64,000 nt of DNA from WTFV01 sp965200895 (GCA_965200895.1 CBDAVM010000003.1:31411-95410), one strand, 5' to 3'. Counted from the first letter of the stretch, positions 35,009 to 44,640 are shown. Translations and numbers: made by a program. The notes: a model not told the origin generated them from the letters alone.

Positions 35009-37888
35009 CTAGAACCCGAGGCGGAAGCCGAGACGCAGCAGGCTCGGGTTCATGATCTCCAACGTATTTCCCGGACCGGTCGGCCCCTCCGCCGCTCCCA
35101 CGTCGTACTGCCGCTTGAGCACGGTGGGCGTGTTGAGGATGTTGAACCAGTCGAGGTCAACGTTCATCGTCATGTCGTTGACGCGGAACTCCTTGCCGAT
35201 CCGCACGTCGAAGCTGCGGATGGCCGGCAGCCGGTGCATCCCCACGTCGGGCGACAGCAGCACGTCCTTGAACCCCTCGGCGCCCGCCTGGATCTCCTCG
35301 TAGTAGGGCTGGCCGAACCCCTGCCGGATCAGCAGGTTGGCGGCGACGTTGATGCCCAGCGGCGCCTGATACAGGCCGTTGGCGATGAACTGCACCTTCG
35401 GTGACACGAAGAAGAAGTCCGTCTTTCCGCTGCCGGAACTGCGGGTGATTACCAGCCCCCCGTCACGCTTCGGACTGGTCGGCGTCGGCGTCGGGTCGAG
35501 GATGGCCGCCGTCCGGTCGGTGAAGTACTCCCGGTGGTCGTTGTACGAGTAGCCGATGCGCGCCATCCAGCGGTTGCTCAGACGCTTGACGAGGTTGGCC
35601 TCCCAGCCCCAGAACCCCTGGTGGTAGCCGTCCCGGTTGCGCTCCTCGGTGCCGTTGCCGGGTGGCAGGTCCACCAGCGGCCCGTAGACGTCCTGGGTTG
35701 CCGATCCGCCCCCCCCCGACGGACGGGAGCGTCGCGGTGATGGTGTCCACCACCCCGAAGTCGGCCGAGCTCATGCCGATGTACGGAGACCAGCGCCGGT
35801 TCGTGAACCGGCGGTAGGTCACCGAGGTGGTCACCGCCGAGTTGGGAATCGGCAGCTCGCGGTCCATGCCGAAGATGAGCTCGTGCGTCAGTGGCGACGA
35901 CAGGTCCCGCGCGACCAGGTTGACGCTGTCGGTCGATGTCGGATTGGCCGGATCGAACCCGTTGGCGGCGACGATGCCGTTGCCGAAGAGGATCTCCTCG
36001 GGCTGCGGCAACCCGTCGCCGTTGGCGTCGACGGCCAGATAGTAGACGTCGGACCCGGCCACCGGACTGGCCAGTTGATTGGACGCGCCGGCCGCCAACT
36101 GCGCCGCGAACTGTCCGTAGCTGGCGCGCAGCAGCGTGTCGGACTCCTCTCCGAGCGCGTAGCTCACGCCGATGCGCGGCGCGAACGTGTTGAAAACGTG
36201 GGTGTTGCTGATGGCCGGCGCGTTCAGGGCCGGCAGGAGGTCGGGGACGAGCGGGCTGGCCGGCCGGCTCGCTTCGAGCAGCGACGAGGTCGAGCGGTCG
36301 AAGCGGACGCCGATGTCGATGGTCAGCCGGTCCAGCGAGATTCGGTCGCTGGCGTAGAGGCTGGCGTACTGGCCCTCCGCGTTGAACACGGCATCCGGGA
36401 TGATGATGGGCAGCATCATCCGTTGTCGGGGTAGCTGCCCAGATGGATGGTCAGCGCGCCGCCCGGCCACACCGACTGCGACTCGACGCCGTTCTTGCGC
36501 CAGCCGAAGCCCACCTTCAGCTCGTGGTCGCCGCGGAACCAGTTGGCGTCGACACTGGCCACCCGCTGCGGGCGATACGAGCGGAAGTCGACGAACGAGC
36601 CGTGGTAGACCCGGTTCACGTCGCGGTAGACGCCCGGCGCGTCCAGACCGCCGCGCGGCGTCAGGAAGAAGCCGTTGTTGTACATGCTGGCCTTGGCGGT
36701 CACCACCACATCGCCGGCGAACCAGTCCCCCGACCCGGTGTACAGCCCCGACCCCAGTCCGCCCTGGTTCCAGGTGGTCTCGTCCGGCCGCGTCGGGCCG
36801 GCGTTGCGGCCCAGCTTGACCTTCGCGCCATTGAAGTGGTTGAAGCCGAGGCGGAAACCGTCGGTGACCTGCCCCTGCACCTTGAGCGCCCGGTTGGTCA
36901 GGGTGGTGCGGTCGCCGGTGTCGATGAGGGTGCGCAGCCGGATGTCGGTCTCGCCCAGCGAGCCCCAGGCCCACAGGCGATCCTCGATGAGCGGGCCGCC
37001 GACCTCGAAGCCGTAGTCGGCGTACTGCTCCATGCGGTTGCCCTTCTTCGTCTCCCCGCCGATCGCCTCGGCCAGCTCGTCGGTCAGGTTGTTGCGCTGC
37101 ATGCCCTGGTTGGCGAAGTAGCCGCGCATGCTGCCGTGGTACTGGTTGGTGCCGCTCTTGAGCACCACGTCCACCGCGGCGCCGGGGGTCTGGTTGCGCA
37201 CGTCGGCCCCGCCCGTGTTGATGCGCACCTCCTGGAACTGATCGAAGTCCCAGTAGGTGGGCGACGACAGCGACGACATGTCGGTGATCACCACGCCGTC
37301 GAGCGTCCAGGTGTTCTCGTTGCTGCTCGCGCCCTTGGCCATATACTGCGACTGCTGGCCCGACTCGGCTCCGCCGACGTTGACGCGGTCGACGACGACG
37401 CCGGGAATCGTCTGCAGCACCACCCACGGGTCGCGCGCCGAGGGGATCTCCTGCAGCTCGTCCACCGTGACGTGCGTGTCGGTGCTCTGCCGGCGCGGGT
37501 CGATGACCGGGGCCGTGCCCGAGACCGTCACGGTCTCCTCGACCCCGCCGACCGCGAGCGTGGCGGTGAGCGGCGTCGCCGAGGCCGCCCGCACCTGCAC
37601 GCCGGTGTCGACGAAGGTGCTGAAGCCCGGCAGCGAGACGCTGACCTCCTAGGTGCCGACGGCGAGACGCAGCAGGTGCGCCTCGCCGTCCACATCCGTG
37701 AAAATGTTCGACCGATCCTCCGGGCCGGTGATGGCCACCGCGGCGCCCGGCAGCACGGCGCCGGTGGCGTCCTCCACGATCAGGTCGATACGCCCCTGAT
37801 CGACCTGCGCCGCGGCCGGGGGTGCGAACAGAACGAGCGCCAGCCCACCGGCCGCGCCCGCCGTGAAGAAGTGGATTCGCCGTTGCAT
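35009..37888 (-). pseudogene. TonB-dependent receptor with carboxypeptidase-regulatory N-domain, three disruptions
   Basis: Joined together the pieces make one outer-membrane receptor of about 959 residues. The N-terminus (from ATG 37888, with ggaggg upstream) has a leader and a carboxypeptidase-regulatory domain (D-Q-G-R-I-D-L-I-V-E-D-A-T-G-A-V-L-P-G-A). An in-frame TAG at 37649-37651 interrupts L-A-V-G-T[stop]E-V-S-V-S-L-P-G-F, where Tyr is expected. The same frame then encodes the plug (E-T-V-T-V-S-G-T-A-P-V-I-D, N-E-N-T-W-T-L-D-G-V) to 36416. There the frame changes (P-D-N-G to M-M-L-P-I-I-I), and changes again at a run of nine C (35709-35717, G on the coding strand). The last frame ends normally L-R-L-G-F-R-L-G-F, the C-terminal beta-signal ending in Phe. 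The family imports glycans or binds large ligands. Decay, phase variation at the G9 tract and assembly error are all possible. Confidence 0.85.
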
Positions 37889-38062
37889 CGCCGCCCTCCA
37901 ATCACGCGTGCGGCCTGCGGCAGCGCCGGCGCTCTGCCGGAACGCTCTCCGCAGGAGCCCACCACGTCGAATCAATCTTAGCAGCAGATCGGCGCGGCCG
38001 GGGGCGGCCGGGAACACGACGGCGCGGCGCGGCGTATATGTGTCGGATGCGACCCGGCGCCG

Positions 38063-40642
38063 TCAAGGTCGCCGGCCATCAAGCAGCGCGCCGAGGCGCT
38101 GGATGTCGGCAGCGTAGAAAGCGGGCGGCGCCGTGCGGACGAAGCGTTCCAGGTACGGCCGCGCCGCCGCGAGATCGCCGGCGTTGACGAGCTCGGTGGC
38201 GAGGTTGAAGAGCGCGTCGAAGTTGGCGGGGTCCAGATCGACGGCGCGTGTCCAGCTCGCCACCGCCGCCGGCCGGTCGCCGGCCCGAAGCTGCACCACC
38301 CCCAGGCCCGCGTGCGCCCGCGACGAGCGGGGGGCCAGCGCCACGGCGCGCTCGAACGCCGCGCGGGCGGCGTCGGAATCGCCGCGGCCGGCGTGCACCG
38401 CGCCGATGTTCTCCAGCGCCATCGCGTGGTCCGGATCGAGATCGAGCAGGCGCTCGAACGTGGCCAGGGCCTGCTCGTCGTCCCCGCGGCGGGCGTGGGC
38501 GATGCCCAGCGCGTTGAGCGGGTCGAGCGGCGGCGGATCGGCGGCCACCAGCGCCTCGAGCAGCGGCACGGCCTCGTCGGCCCGCCCGCTCTCGGCCAGG
38601 TAGATCCCCAACTGCCCCGCCACGGTCGGGCCGGCCACGCCGGCGTCGCGCGCGGCGGTCAGGGTCGCGATGGCCGCGTCGACCTCGCCGAGGGACCAGT
38701 GCAGGAAGGCCAGGTGCCGATGGGCCAGCTCCAGCTCCGGGCGCTCGGCGATCACGCTGCGGTAGACCTCGATCGCCTCGCGCGAGCGGCCGCGCTGGTA
38801 GAGGTCCACGCCGCGGTGGATGGCGTCGTCGAGGTGGACCAGCCGCTTCGGGTCGTCCTCGGCGGTATATCGATCCCGGGCCGGAGCGGTCCCGCCGACG
38901 TAGCCCAGTGACCGCAGGCGCTCGACGACATCGGCCGTCTCGGCGATGCGCCGGTGCAGCGCATCCGGTGCGGGCAGGTCCGCAAGCAGGTTCTCGAGCG
39001 CCCGCGCGCGGGCGGCCCGGCCGCCGACGAGGTTGTCCGACTCGTCCGGGTCCGCTTCCAGGTCGTAGAGCTCGGCCAGGGGCAGGTCGATGTACTTGTC
39101 GCGGCCGGCCAGCACCCCGCGCAGCGGCGCCCAGCCGCGGTTGAGCGACGCCGACAGCGCCTCGAAGTACGACAGCGGTTCGGCATCCGCAGGGGCCGCA
39201 TCGAGCAGCGAGCGGCCGGGCAGCGCGGGCGACGGCGGCAGGGCCAGCGCGTCGAGAACCGTCGGGACGATATCGATGTGCCGCACCGGGTCGGCCGCGA
39301 CGACGCCGGCGGCGCCGGACGCACTCCCCAACTGCGCGAGGATCAGCGGCACGCGCAGCGTCGCCTCGTAGGCGAACAGACCGTGCGTGCGCTCGCCGTG
39401 ATCGCCGAGGGCCTCGCCATGGTCGGCGGTGACGACAACGAACGTGGGACGCCCGCCCGCGGCGCCGGACGCGTCGAGGAGCGGGCCGAGCGCATGGTCC
39501 GTGTAGGCGACCTCGCCGTGGTAGGGGCTCGCCGCGTAGCGCGCCCCGAACGGCGGCGGCGCGCTGTACACGGCGTGCGGGTCGAACACGTGCACCCAGG
39601 CGAACCAGGGCCCCGCCTGCGCCGCGATCCAGCCGCGGGCCGCGGCGACCACCTCCTCGGCCGGCCGCTCGGCGATGGTGAAGTCCGTGGGCCCTTCCGC
39701 GTGGCCGAACCGGTCGTCATAGACATCGAAGCCGTTGTCGAGTCCGAACCGGCTGTCGAGCGGGAAGGCGCCGACGAAGGCGCCGGTGGCGAACCCCTCG
39801 TCGCGCAGCATGCCGGCCAGGGTCAGGCTGTCGTCGGGCAGCCGGTAGCCGGCGTTGTCGTGAATGCCGTGCTCGAAGGGATAGACGCCGGTGAGGATGC
39901 TGGCGTGCGACGGCAGGGTCACCACCGCGTGCGCGTGCGCGAATTCGAAGCGGTAGCCGGCGGCGGCCAGACGGTCCAGGTTGGGTGTGGCCGCCGGACC
40001 TCCGTAGCTGCCGAGCGCGTCGGCCCGCAGTGTGTCGATGGTGACCAGGAGCACGTTCTGATCGGCGGTCCGCTCGACGAGCGGCGGCGCGCCGCCCGGC
40101 CGGAGCCAGACCAGTCCGGCGGCAGCAGCGGCGAGCAGCGCCAGTGCAACGAGACCGCGGGCCGGTGTGACGGCCGGTCGGCGGGCGGCCGGCTTCTGCA
40201 GGGCGCGCCCGCCCGCCGAGCGCCGTCCTCGGGCAGGAGAACGTGCGCCGGGCGGCGCGACCCGAGACGTCGCAGCCGACCTGGACGACGAGCCACGGGA
40301 AGCGGGAGCGGGTGAAGCGGGCGGCGGTTCGGGCACCGGCTCCGGAGACCCTGGAGACCCTGTCGGTGCGGGCGAGCGATCGGGAGCCGCCGGCGCCGCA
40401 GTCGTCGACGCCGGCGGCGTGGACGACGGCCCGGCCGACGGAACGCGCGGCGACGGACCGGAAGACGGGTCGGGAGACCCTGTCAGCGACTCGGGAGAAC
40501 GGCCGCCGGGCGACGACTCGGAAGACCGCCCGGACGACGCTTCGGGAGAACGGCCGCCGGACGACACCGAGCGGGCCGGGCGCTTCGACGTGCGCTGCGG
40601 CCGCGACTTGCGCTTCGACTTGTTGCGGGACCTGCGACTCAT
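38063..40642 (-). CDS. Membrane-anchored sulfatase-fold enzyme fused to TPRs (Thr nucleophile)
   Basis: An 859-residue protein. Residues 1-160 are a disordered Ser/Pro/Arg-rich tail, probably cytoplasmic, then one transmembrane helix (about 163-180) and an alkaline-phosphatase-superfamily domain (about 195-580). Metal ligands include V-T-I-D-T-L-R-A-D (Asp203) and V-V-T-A-D-H-G-E-A-L-G-D-H-G-E. The nucleophile position, C-x-P-x-R in true sulfatases, reads T-L-P-S-H-A (Thr242). Thr is the nucleophile in phosphoethanolamine and phosphoglycerol transferases and phosphodiesterases, so sulfate-ester hydrolysis is not supported. The C-terminus (about 620-859) contains several TPRs (P-D-H-A-M-A-L-E-N-I-G, S-R-A-H-A-G-L-G-V). 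It overlaps the upstream paralogue by 4 bp (ATGA). Confidence 0.83.
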   Translation of the reverse strand: MSRRSRNKSKRKSRPQRTSKRPARSVSSGGRSPEASSGRSSESSPGGRSPESLTGSPDPSSGPSPRVPSAGPSSTPPASTTAAPAAPDRSPAPTGSPGSPEPVPEPPPASPAPASRGSSSRSAATSRVAPPGARSPARGRRSAGGRALQKPAARRPAVTPARGLVALALLAAAAAGLVWLRPGGAPPLVERTADQNVLLVTIDTLRADALGSYGGPAATPNLDRLAAAGYRFEFAHAHAVVTLPSHASILTGVYPFEHGIHDNAGYRLPDDSLTLAGMLRDEGFATGAFVGAFPLDSRFGLDNGFDVYDDRFGHAEGPTDFTIAERPAEEVVAAARGWIAAQAGPWFAWVHVFDPHAVYSAPPPFGARYAASPYHGEVAYTDHALGPLLDASGAAGGRPTFVVVTADHGEALGDHGERTHGLFAYEATLRVPLILAQLGSASGAAGVVAADPVRHIDIVPTVLDALALPPSPALPGRSLLDAAPADAEPLSYFEALSASLNRGWAPLRGVLAGRDKYIDLPLAELYDLEADPDESDNLVGGRAARARALENLLADLPAPDALHRRIAETADVVERLRSLGYVGGTAPARDRYTAEDDPKRLVHLDDAIHRGVDLYQRGRSREAIEVYRSVIAERPELELAHRHLAFLHWSLGEVDAAIATLTAARDAGVAGPTVAGQLGIYLAESGRADEAVPLLEALVAADPPPLDPLNALGIAHARRGDDEQALATFERLLDLDPDHAMALENIGAVHAGRGDSDAARAAFERAVALAPRSSRAHAGLGVVQLRAGDRPAAVASWTRAVDLDPANFDALFNLATELVNAGDLAAARPYLERFVRTAPPAFYAADIQRLGALLDGRRP

Positions 40643-42882
40643 GGGTTCGGATCCTGGAAGCGGCGGGCCGCCTCGGCGCGCAGCACCGCCGCCCGCCGCC
40701 GCGCGCCGAACATCTCCCACAACTGCGCCGCGAGCCGATAGCCGTCGGGCGTCGGCGCGGCTTCGACGAGCGCGTCGACCGCACGCGCAGCGGCCTCCGG
40801 CTGCCCCTGCGACTGGTACAGCATCGCCAGTCCCGCCCGCACCCGCAGGTCGTCGGGCGTCGTGCGCAGCGCCTCCCGGAAGTGGGTCTCGGCCTCGGAC
40901 GGCCGGTCGAGCCGGGCCAGCGTGTCGCCGAGATGGTAGTGCAGGTCCGGCATCGCCAGGGTGCGCTCGCGGGCCGCCGCCAACGCCCGCTCGAAGACGG
41001 GCAGCGCCTCGGCGAAGCGACCGTCCTCGTGCAGGATCCGCGCCTCGACGATGTCCGGCAGCGGCAGCGTCGGATCGGCGTCGCGGGCCAGCGCCGCCTG
41101 CCCCCGCGCCGCCGGGCGGTCGCGGCGGGCCAGCGCGATCCCGGCCAGCAGCGCATGGGCGCGCGCCCGGCGGTCGGCGGTCCGCGCGAGGTCCGCGGCC
41201 AGCCGGCCGTGCTCCCAGGCCGCGTCGACCTGCTGCAACCGGAGCTGGACCGATGCGACCGCCAGCAGTCCCGCTACGTCGCTCGGGTTCAACGCGACCG
41301 CGCGGCGGTACGACTCGACCGCCGCGGTCAGTCGGCCGGTGCGCGCCTGCACGTCGCCGAGCTGCGCCCACGCGTCGGCCATCGTCGGGTGGTCGGCGAC
41401 GATCGCCGCCAGTCCCGCGATGGCCTCGTCGAACGCCCGCCGCCCCGCCGCCTCCACCGCCTCGCGGTAGCGCGCGAGCACGCCGATCCGGTCCTTCGGA
41501 TCGGGCAACGCCTGCGCCGGCGCGTCCGGGCCCACCACCCCGCCACTGCCCACGTACCCCAGCGACTGCAACCGCCGCAGCGCGTCGTCGGACACCGGGG
41601 CCGGCGCCGCGGGTCGCGCCCCATCCCGCAATGTGTCGAGCGCCGCCCGCAGCTCGCGCACCGTCCGGGCGCGTTGCGGGGCGATGTTCTCCCGTTCGCC
41701 GGGGTCCGCCACGAGGTCGTACAACTCCTCCCGCGGCGCCTGGATGTAGCGCTGCCGGTCGGTCGTCAGCGCGTACAGTTCGCTCCAGCCGAAGTGATAG
41801 CGGGGATGGAGCGCCTCGGCGTAGATCCGCCGCCGGGGCCAGCCGTCCGCATGGCCTGCCAGCAGCGGCTGCAGCGAGCGCCCCTGCAGCCCGTTCGGCA
41901 GCGGCGCGCCGGCCAGGTCGAGCAGCGTCGGCAACAGGTCGATGTGCTGCACCGGGACGGAGACGCGCCGCCCCGCGCCCCGGCCGGCGGGCAGCTTCAC
42001 CACCAGCGGCACGCGGATCGCCTCGTCGTAGAGAAAGATCCCGTGCTCATCCTCACCGTGGTCGCCCAGCCCCTCGCCGTGGTCCGACAGCAGCACGATC
42101 AGCGCCTCGTCGTACAGATCCCGCGCCCGCAGGCCGTCGAGCAGGCGGCCGACGATCTCGTCGGCGTACGCGATCTCGCCGTCGTAGGGCGCGTAGTGCG
42201 CGAACCGAGCCGGCGGCGCATACGGCGTGTGCGGCTCGTAGAGATGCAGGAACAGGAACAGGCGCGCGTCCGCGCCGCCGAGGCCGTCCAGCCACCGCTC
42301 GGCCGCGTCCAGCGAGTCGCCTCCGTCGCGCTGAACCGACACGCTCGGTGCGTCCGGCGCCGCCGCCGGCAGGCGGTCGTCGTAGTGCGCGAAGCCGCGC
42401 GCCAGCCCGACCTCCTTCCGCAGCACGTAGGACGAGACGAAGGCCGCCGATCGGTACCCCAGCGGGGCCAGCAGCTCCGGCAGCAGCGGCTGCTCCGGTC
42501 CGACCGCGAAACCCAGGTTGTCGCGCACCCCGTGCTCGAACGGCAGCCGACCGGTGAACAGCGACACGTGGGCGGGCAGCGTCTGCGGGGAGTGCGAATA
42601 GGCCCGTTCGAAGAGCACGCCGTCGGCGGCGAGCCGGTCGATGGCCGGCGTCGCCACACCGTCGTAGCCGTAGGCGGGCAGCCGGTCCGCCCGCAGCGTG
42701 TCGATGGAGACGAGCACGATCGGGCCGGCAACGCGCAGCGGAGGCTCACGCAGGAGCGTTGCGAGGGCCGCCGCGACGGTTGCGGCCAGCAGCAGCCCGC
42801 CGCCGACGCGCACGCGGCGCCACCCCGCGCGCGCGGCCCCCGCCCGCACGCCGACCGACGCGCGTCCCCGTCGTCTCGTCAT
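40639..42882 (-). CDS. Second membrane-anchored sulfatase-fold/TPR protein (Thr nucleophile)
   Basis: A 747-residue paralogue of the downstream gene. A short Arg-rich N-terminus precedes one transmembrane helix (about residues 28-45). The alkaline-phosphatase-superfamily domain has L-V-S-I-D-T-L-R-A-D (Asp61) and L-L-S-D-H-G-E-G-L-G-D-H-G-E-D-E-H-G. The nucleophile site reads Q-T-L-P-A-H-V-S-L-F-T-G (Thr101) instead of C-x-P-x-R. The C-terminal half (about 490-747) is a TPR array (M-A-D-A-W-A-Q-L-G-D-V-Q, A-V-A-L-N-P-S-D-V-A-G-L-L). It is predicted to sit in the inner membrane with both domains periplasmic. A phospho-group transferase or phosphodiesterase on envelope glycans or lipids is my best inference. 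Coupled to the next gene by ATGA. Confidence 0.83.
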   Translation of the reverse strand: MTRRRGRASVGVRAGAARAGWRRVRVGGGLLLAATVAAALATLLREPPLRVAGPIVLVSIDTLRADRLPAYGYDGVATPAIDRLAADGVLFERAYSHSPQTLPAHVSLFTGRLPFEHGVRDNLGFAVGPEQPLLPELLAPLGYRSAAFVSSYVLRKEVGLARGFAHYDDRLPAAAPDAPSVSVQRDGGDSLDAAERWLDGLGGADARLFLFLHLYEPHTPYAPPARFAHYAPYDGEIAYADEIVGRLLDGLRARDLYDEALIVLLSDHGEGLGDHGEDEHGIFLYDEAIRVPLVVKLPAGRGAGRRVSVPVQHIDLLPTLLDLAGAPLPNGLQGRSLQPLLAGHADGWPRRRIYAEALHPRYHFGWSELYALTTDRQRYIQAPREELYDLVADPGERENIAPQRARTVRELRAALDTLRDGARPAAPAPVSDDALRRLQSLGYVGSGGVVGPDAPAQALPDPKDRIGVLARYREAVEAAGRRAFDEAIAGLAAIVADHPTMADAWAQLGDVQARTGRLTAAVESYRRAVALNPSDVAGLLAVASVQLRLQQVDAAWEHGRLAADLARTADRRARAHALLAGIALARRDRPAARGQAALARDADPTLPLPDIVEARILHEDGRFAEALPVFERALAAARERTLAMPDLHYHLGDTLARLDRPSEAETHFREALRTTPDDLRVRAGLAMLYQSQGQPEAAARAVDALVEAAPTPDGYRLAAQLWEMFGARRRAAVLRAEAARRFQDPNP

Positions 42883-43014
42883 GACCGTGCGCGCACGGTT
42901 CCCTCTTCGCGCAGCCCACCAATAGTTCCGGACTCGCCATCCGCCGCCGGCCCGCCACTGCCCCGCTCCGATCCGTGCGCCGGCGCACCGTCCGGATCTT
43001 CATGCAGACCGGCC

Positions 43015-43206
43015 GGCGCACGCAAGCGGCGGGCTGCGGCGGGCTGCAACGTCCCAATGCTGCGCATGCTGCAACCCCCGGAGATGGCGCACGCACGCGG
43101 CGGGCTGCGGCGGGCTGCAACCCCCGGCTGCGGTGATGACAGGGCCGAAGAGTACGGTCCCCCCGGGGGGCGCACGCAAGCGGCGGGGCGGCAACCCCCG
43201 GCTGCC
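43015..43206. repeat. Three dispersed copies of a 36-bp GC-rich intergenic repeat
   Basis: The 402-bp gap 42883..43284 has no convincing gene. It holds three direct copies of ggcgcacgcaagcggcgggc... at 43015, 43086 and 43169 (the third shortened), with ctgcaacccccgg following copies in shortened form near 43069, 43117 and 43191. A perfect ccccccgggggg palindrome lies at about 43159-43170. Small open frames across it are artefacts of the repeats. Confidence 0.7.
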
Positions 43207-43284
43207 GCGGGGACTCCTGCAACGGGCGGCCGGGCTCGTCGGTGGTCGCCGGTCCACGACCAGCCGCCGCGCGGGAGTGCGCCG

Positions 43285-44118
43285 TCAGATCTCCACGCCG
43301 AGCACCCCCCGGCTGACGAGCCCGGCCGCCATCGACAGCCCCAGGAAGGCGATCCACCAGTCGAGCGCGACTCCGAACAGGCGCAGGTCGAGCCGCGGGT
43401 GGGCGACCTCGACCGACTCGATGCCGGAGCCGCGCGGGATCGTCGGCTCGCCCGGCGCGAGCAGCGCCCGCAGCAGCCCCTCCCCCGTGCGGCGTTGCGG
43501 CACGGACCCCCATCCGGCGCCGCCGACCAGCGTCTTGACGACCATCCGATTGCCGACCTGCACGCGCAGCCTGTGGTGTCCCGGGCGCTCCAGCCGCACC
43601 CGCCACGAGACCTCTCGGGCCGCCCGCACGCGCACCGGCGGCGTCTCCACCGTGACGCCGGGAGGGGTGGCCAGCTTCAGGGGGCCTTCGAGCAGGGACG
43701 CGTCGCGCACGACCGCCGTCACGACCGCCGCCTCGCCCGGCGCCAGCGCCCGCGCCGCGAAGCGCAGATGGAGCTGCGCCATGACCAGCGCCAACGGCGC
43801 GGCGAGCACCAGCATCGGGACCGCGGCGAGCCGCAGGAACCGCCACGTGTCGCCCAGGATCCGGCCCTGCAGGCGCAGCACGACCCCCGGATCCCGCCGG
43901 AACAGGCGCACGCCGAGCAGGTTGCCGCGGATGCGGTCCCGGACGGCGCGGATCCGCTCCTGGTCGGAGAGGAGGCCGAAGAGCCAGACGAATCCGACGC
44001 CGTCGCCGCACGACAGCACCGCCAGCGCGCCGATGGGCGGCAGGGCTGACAGGGGCAGGCACAGCAGGTCGAAGAGTGCGGTCAGCCCCGCGTTGCCTCG
44101 GTCGACCAGCGTCAGCAT
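43285..44118 (-). CDS. EMC3/YidC-like (DUF106-type) integral membrane protein
   Basis: A 277-residue membrane protein of unassigned function. Transmembrane segments lie at about residues 20-55 (one or two), 90-115, and 250-270. The stretch S-D-Q-E-R-I-R-A-V-R-D-R-I-R-G-N-L-L-G (about 52-70) followed by R-L-F-R-R-D-P-G-V-V-L-R-L-Q-G-R-I-L-G is a cytoplasmic helical hairpin, and the next helix leads into a periplasmic beta domain (about 120-245). This arrangement resembles EMC3/DUF106 members of the YidC/Oxa1 insertase group. The C-terminus ends G-V-L-G-V-E-I. It sits between sulfatase-fold and phosphodiesterase genes, where I infer a role in assembling or inserting the surface-modification machinery. 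Similarity is by pattern only. Confidence 0.6.
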   Translation of the reverse strand: MLTLVDRGNAGLTALFDLLCLPLSALPPIGALAVLSCGDGVGFVWLFGLLSDQERIRAVRDRIRGNLLGVRLFRRDPGVVLRLQGRILGDTWRFLRLAAVPMLVLAAPLALVMAQLHLRFAARALAPGEAAVVTAVVRDASLLEGPLKLATPPGVTVETPPVRVRAAREVSWRVRLERPGHHRLRVQVGNRMVVKTLVGGAGWGSVPQRRTGEGLLRALLAPGEPTIPRGSGIESVEVAHPRLDLRLFGVALDWWIAFLGLSMAAGLVSRGVLGVEI

Positions 44119-44263
44119 GACTGGATACGCCGCGTGCGTGCGCGTGACGGCGGTCGACCCGCGCCGACAGGCGGCATGGCCTGGATCATTCCACGCGTTC
44201 GCTGCCCGTCCGTGCGCGTGGCGCCGGTCGACCGGCGCCGACAGGGATGACGACCGGCCTGGG

Positions 44264-44455
44264 CTACGAAATGTAGCCCAGGCCCTTCAGGCGCCGGCGG
44301 ACGGCGGCTTCCGAGTCGTCGCCCTCGAGCCGGGCCAGCTCCTTCTCGACGGCGTGTTCGATGAACTCCTCCACCGTCGCATAGCCGGCGGGGCCGGCGC
44401 AGCGGGTCGCCCGCTCCAGGAGCGTCCGGTCGATCTTCACTCGCGATCCGAACAT
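44264..44455 (-). CDS. Small ribbon-helix-helix-like protein
   Basis: A 63-residue protein. S-R-V-K-I-D-R-T-L-L-E-R-A (residues 4-16) gives a beta-strand then helix, and Y-A-T-V-E-E-F-I-E-H-A-V-E-K-E-L-A-R-L (about 25-43) the second helix, the layout of CopG/Arc-type ribbon-helix-helix proteins. The conserved C-terminus R-R-L-K-G-L-G-Y-I-S is unlike antitoxins with a toxin-binding tail. It could be a local repressor or an accessory protein; I know of small proteins of this kind beside phosphodiesterase genes in similar genomes, without an established role. 145 bp of featureless sequence lies downstream before the membrane-protein gene. Confidence 0.65.
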   Translation of the reverse strand: MFGSRVKIDRTLLERATRCAGPAGYATVEEFIEHAVEKELARLEGDDSEAAVRRRLKGLGYIS

Positions 44456-44640
44456 CGTCTCCTCATGGCGCGGCGCGCGGAATCCTGGCTGCGTCCGTTG
44501 CGGAGCGACGAGACGACCCGCAGCAGGTCCGCGGGGGAGCTGCTCTGCTCCAACCCGATCACCGCCGACAGCAGGTTGTCCGCAGGAAGATCGTGGCTGT
44601 CCGCCCGTCGTTCGTCAACCACCACGTACCGTTGCGACAA
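44437..44640 (-). pseudogene. Remnant of an Rpn/PD-(D/E)XK transposase-type gene (C-terminal piece)
   Basis: A 67-codon frame reads Q-R-Y-V-V-V-D-E-R-R followed by D-L-P-A-D-N-L-L-S-A-V-I-G-L-E-Q-S-S-S-P-A-D-L-L-R-V-V-S-S-L. The pattern V-L-D-E...D-L-x-x-x-N-L-x-x-A-L-x-x-L-E-x-S-x-x-P-E-D-L-x-x-V-V-x-x-L is typical of the C-terminal part of Rpn-type recombination-promoting nucleases. The nuclease core is missing and the end is degenerate and overlaps the start of the ribbon-helix-helix gene by 19 bp. It is therefore read as a decayed fragment lying between the phosphodiesterase gene and the small regulator. Family assignment rests on pattern memory only. Confidence 0.4.

Noticed and set aside
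43015..43206. Possible CRISPR array
   Set aside because: Only three unevenly spaced, unequal copies, with spacer lengths of 35-47 bp that contain further repeat pieces.
42746..43284. Minus-strand ORFs in the 42.9-43.3 kb gap
   Set aside because: Their coding potential comes from the GC-rich direct repeats; no start or family match.
40167..44049. Very long plus frames (796 and 1268 codons)
   Set aside because: They are reverse readings of the sulfatase-TPR genes, rich in R, P, A and H; GC content keeps stop codons rare.
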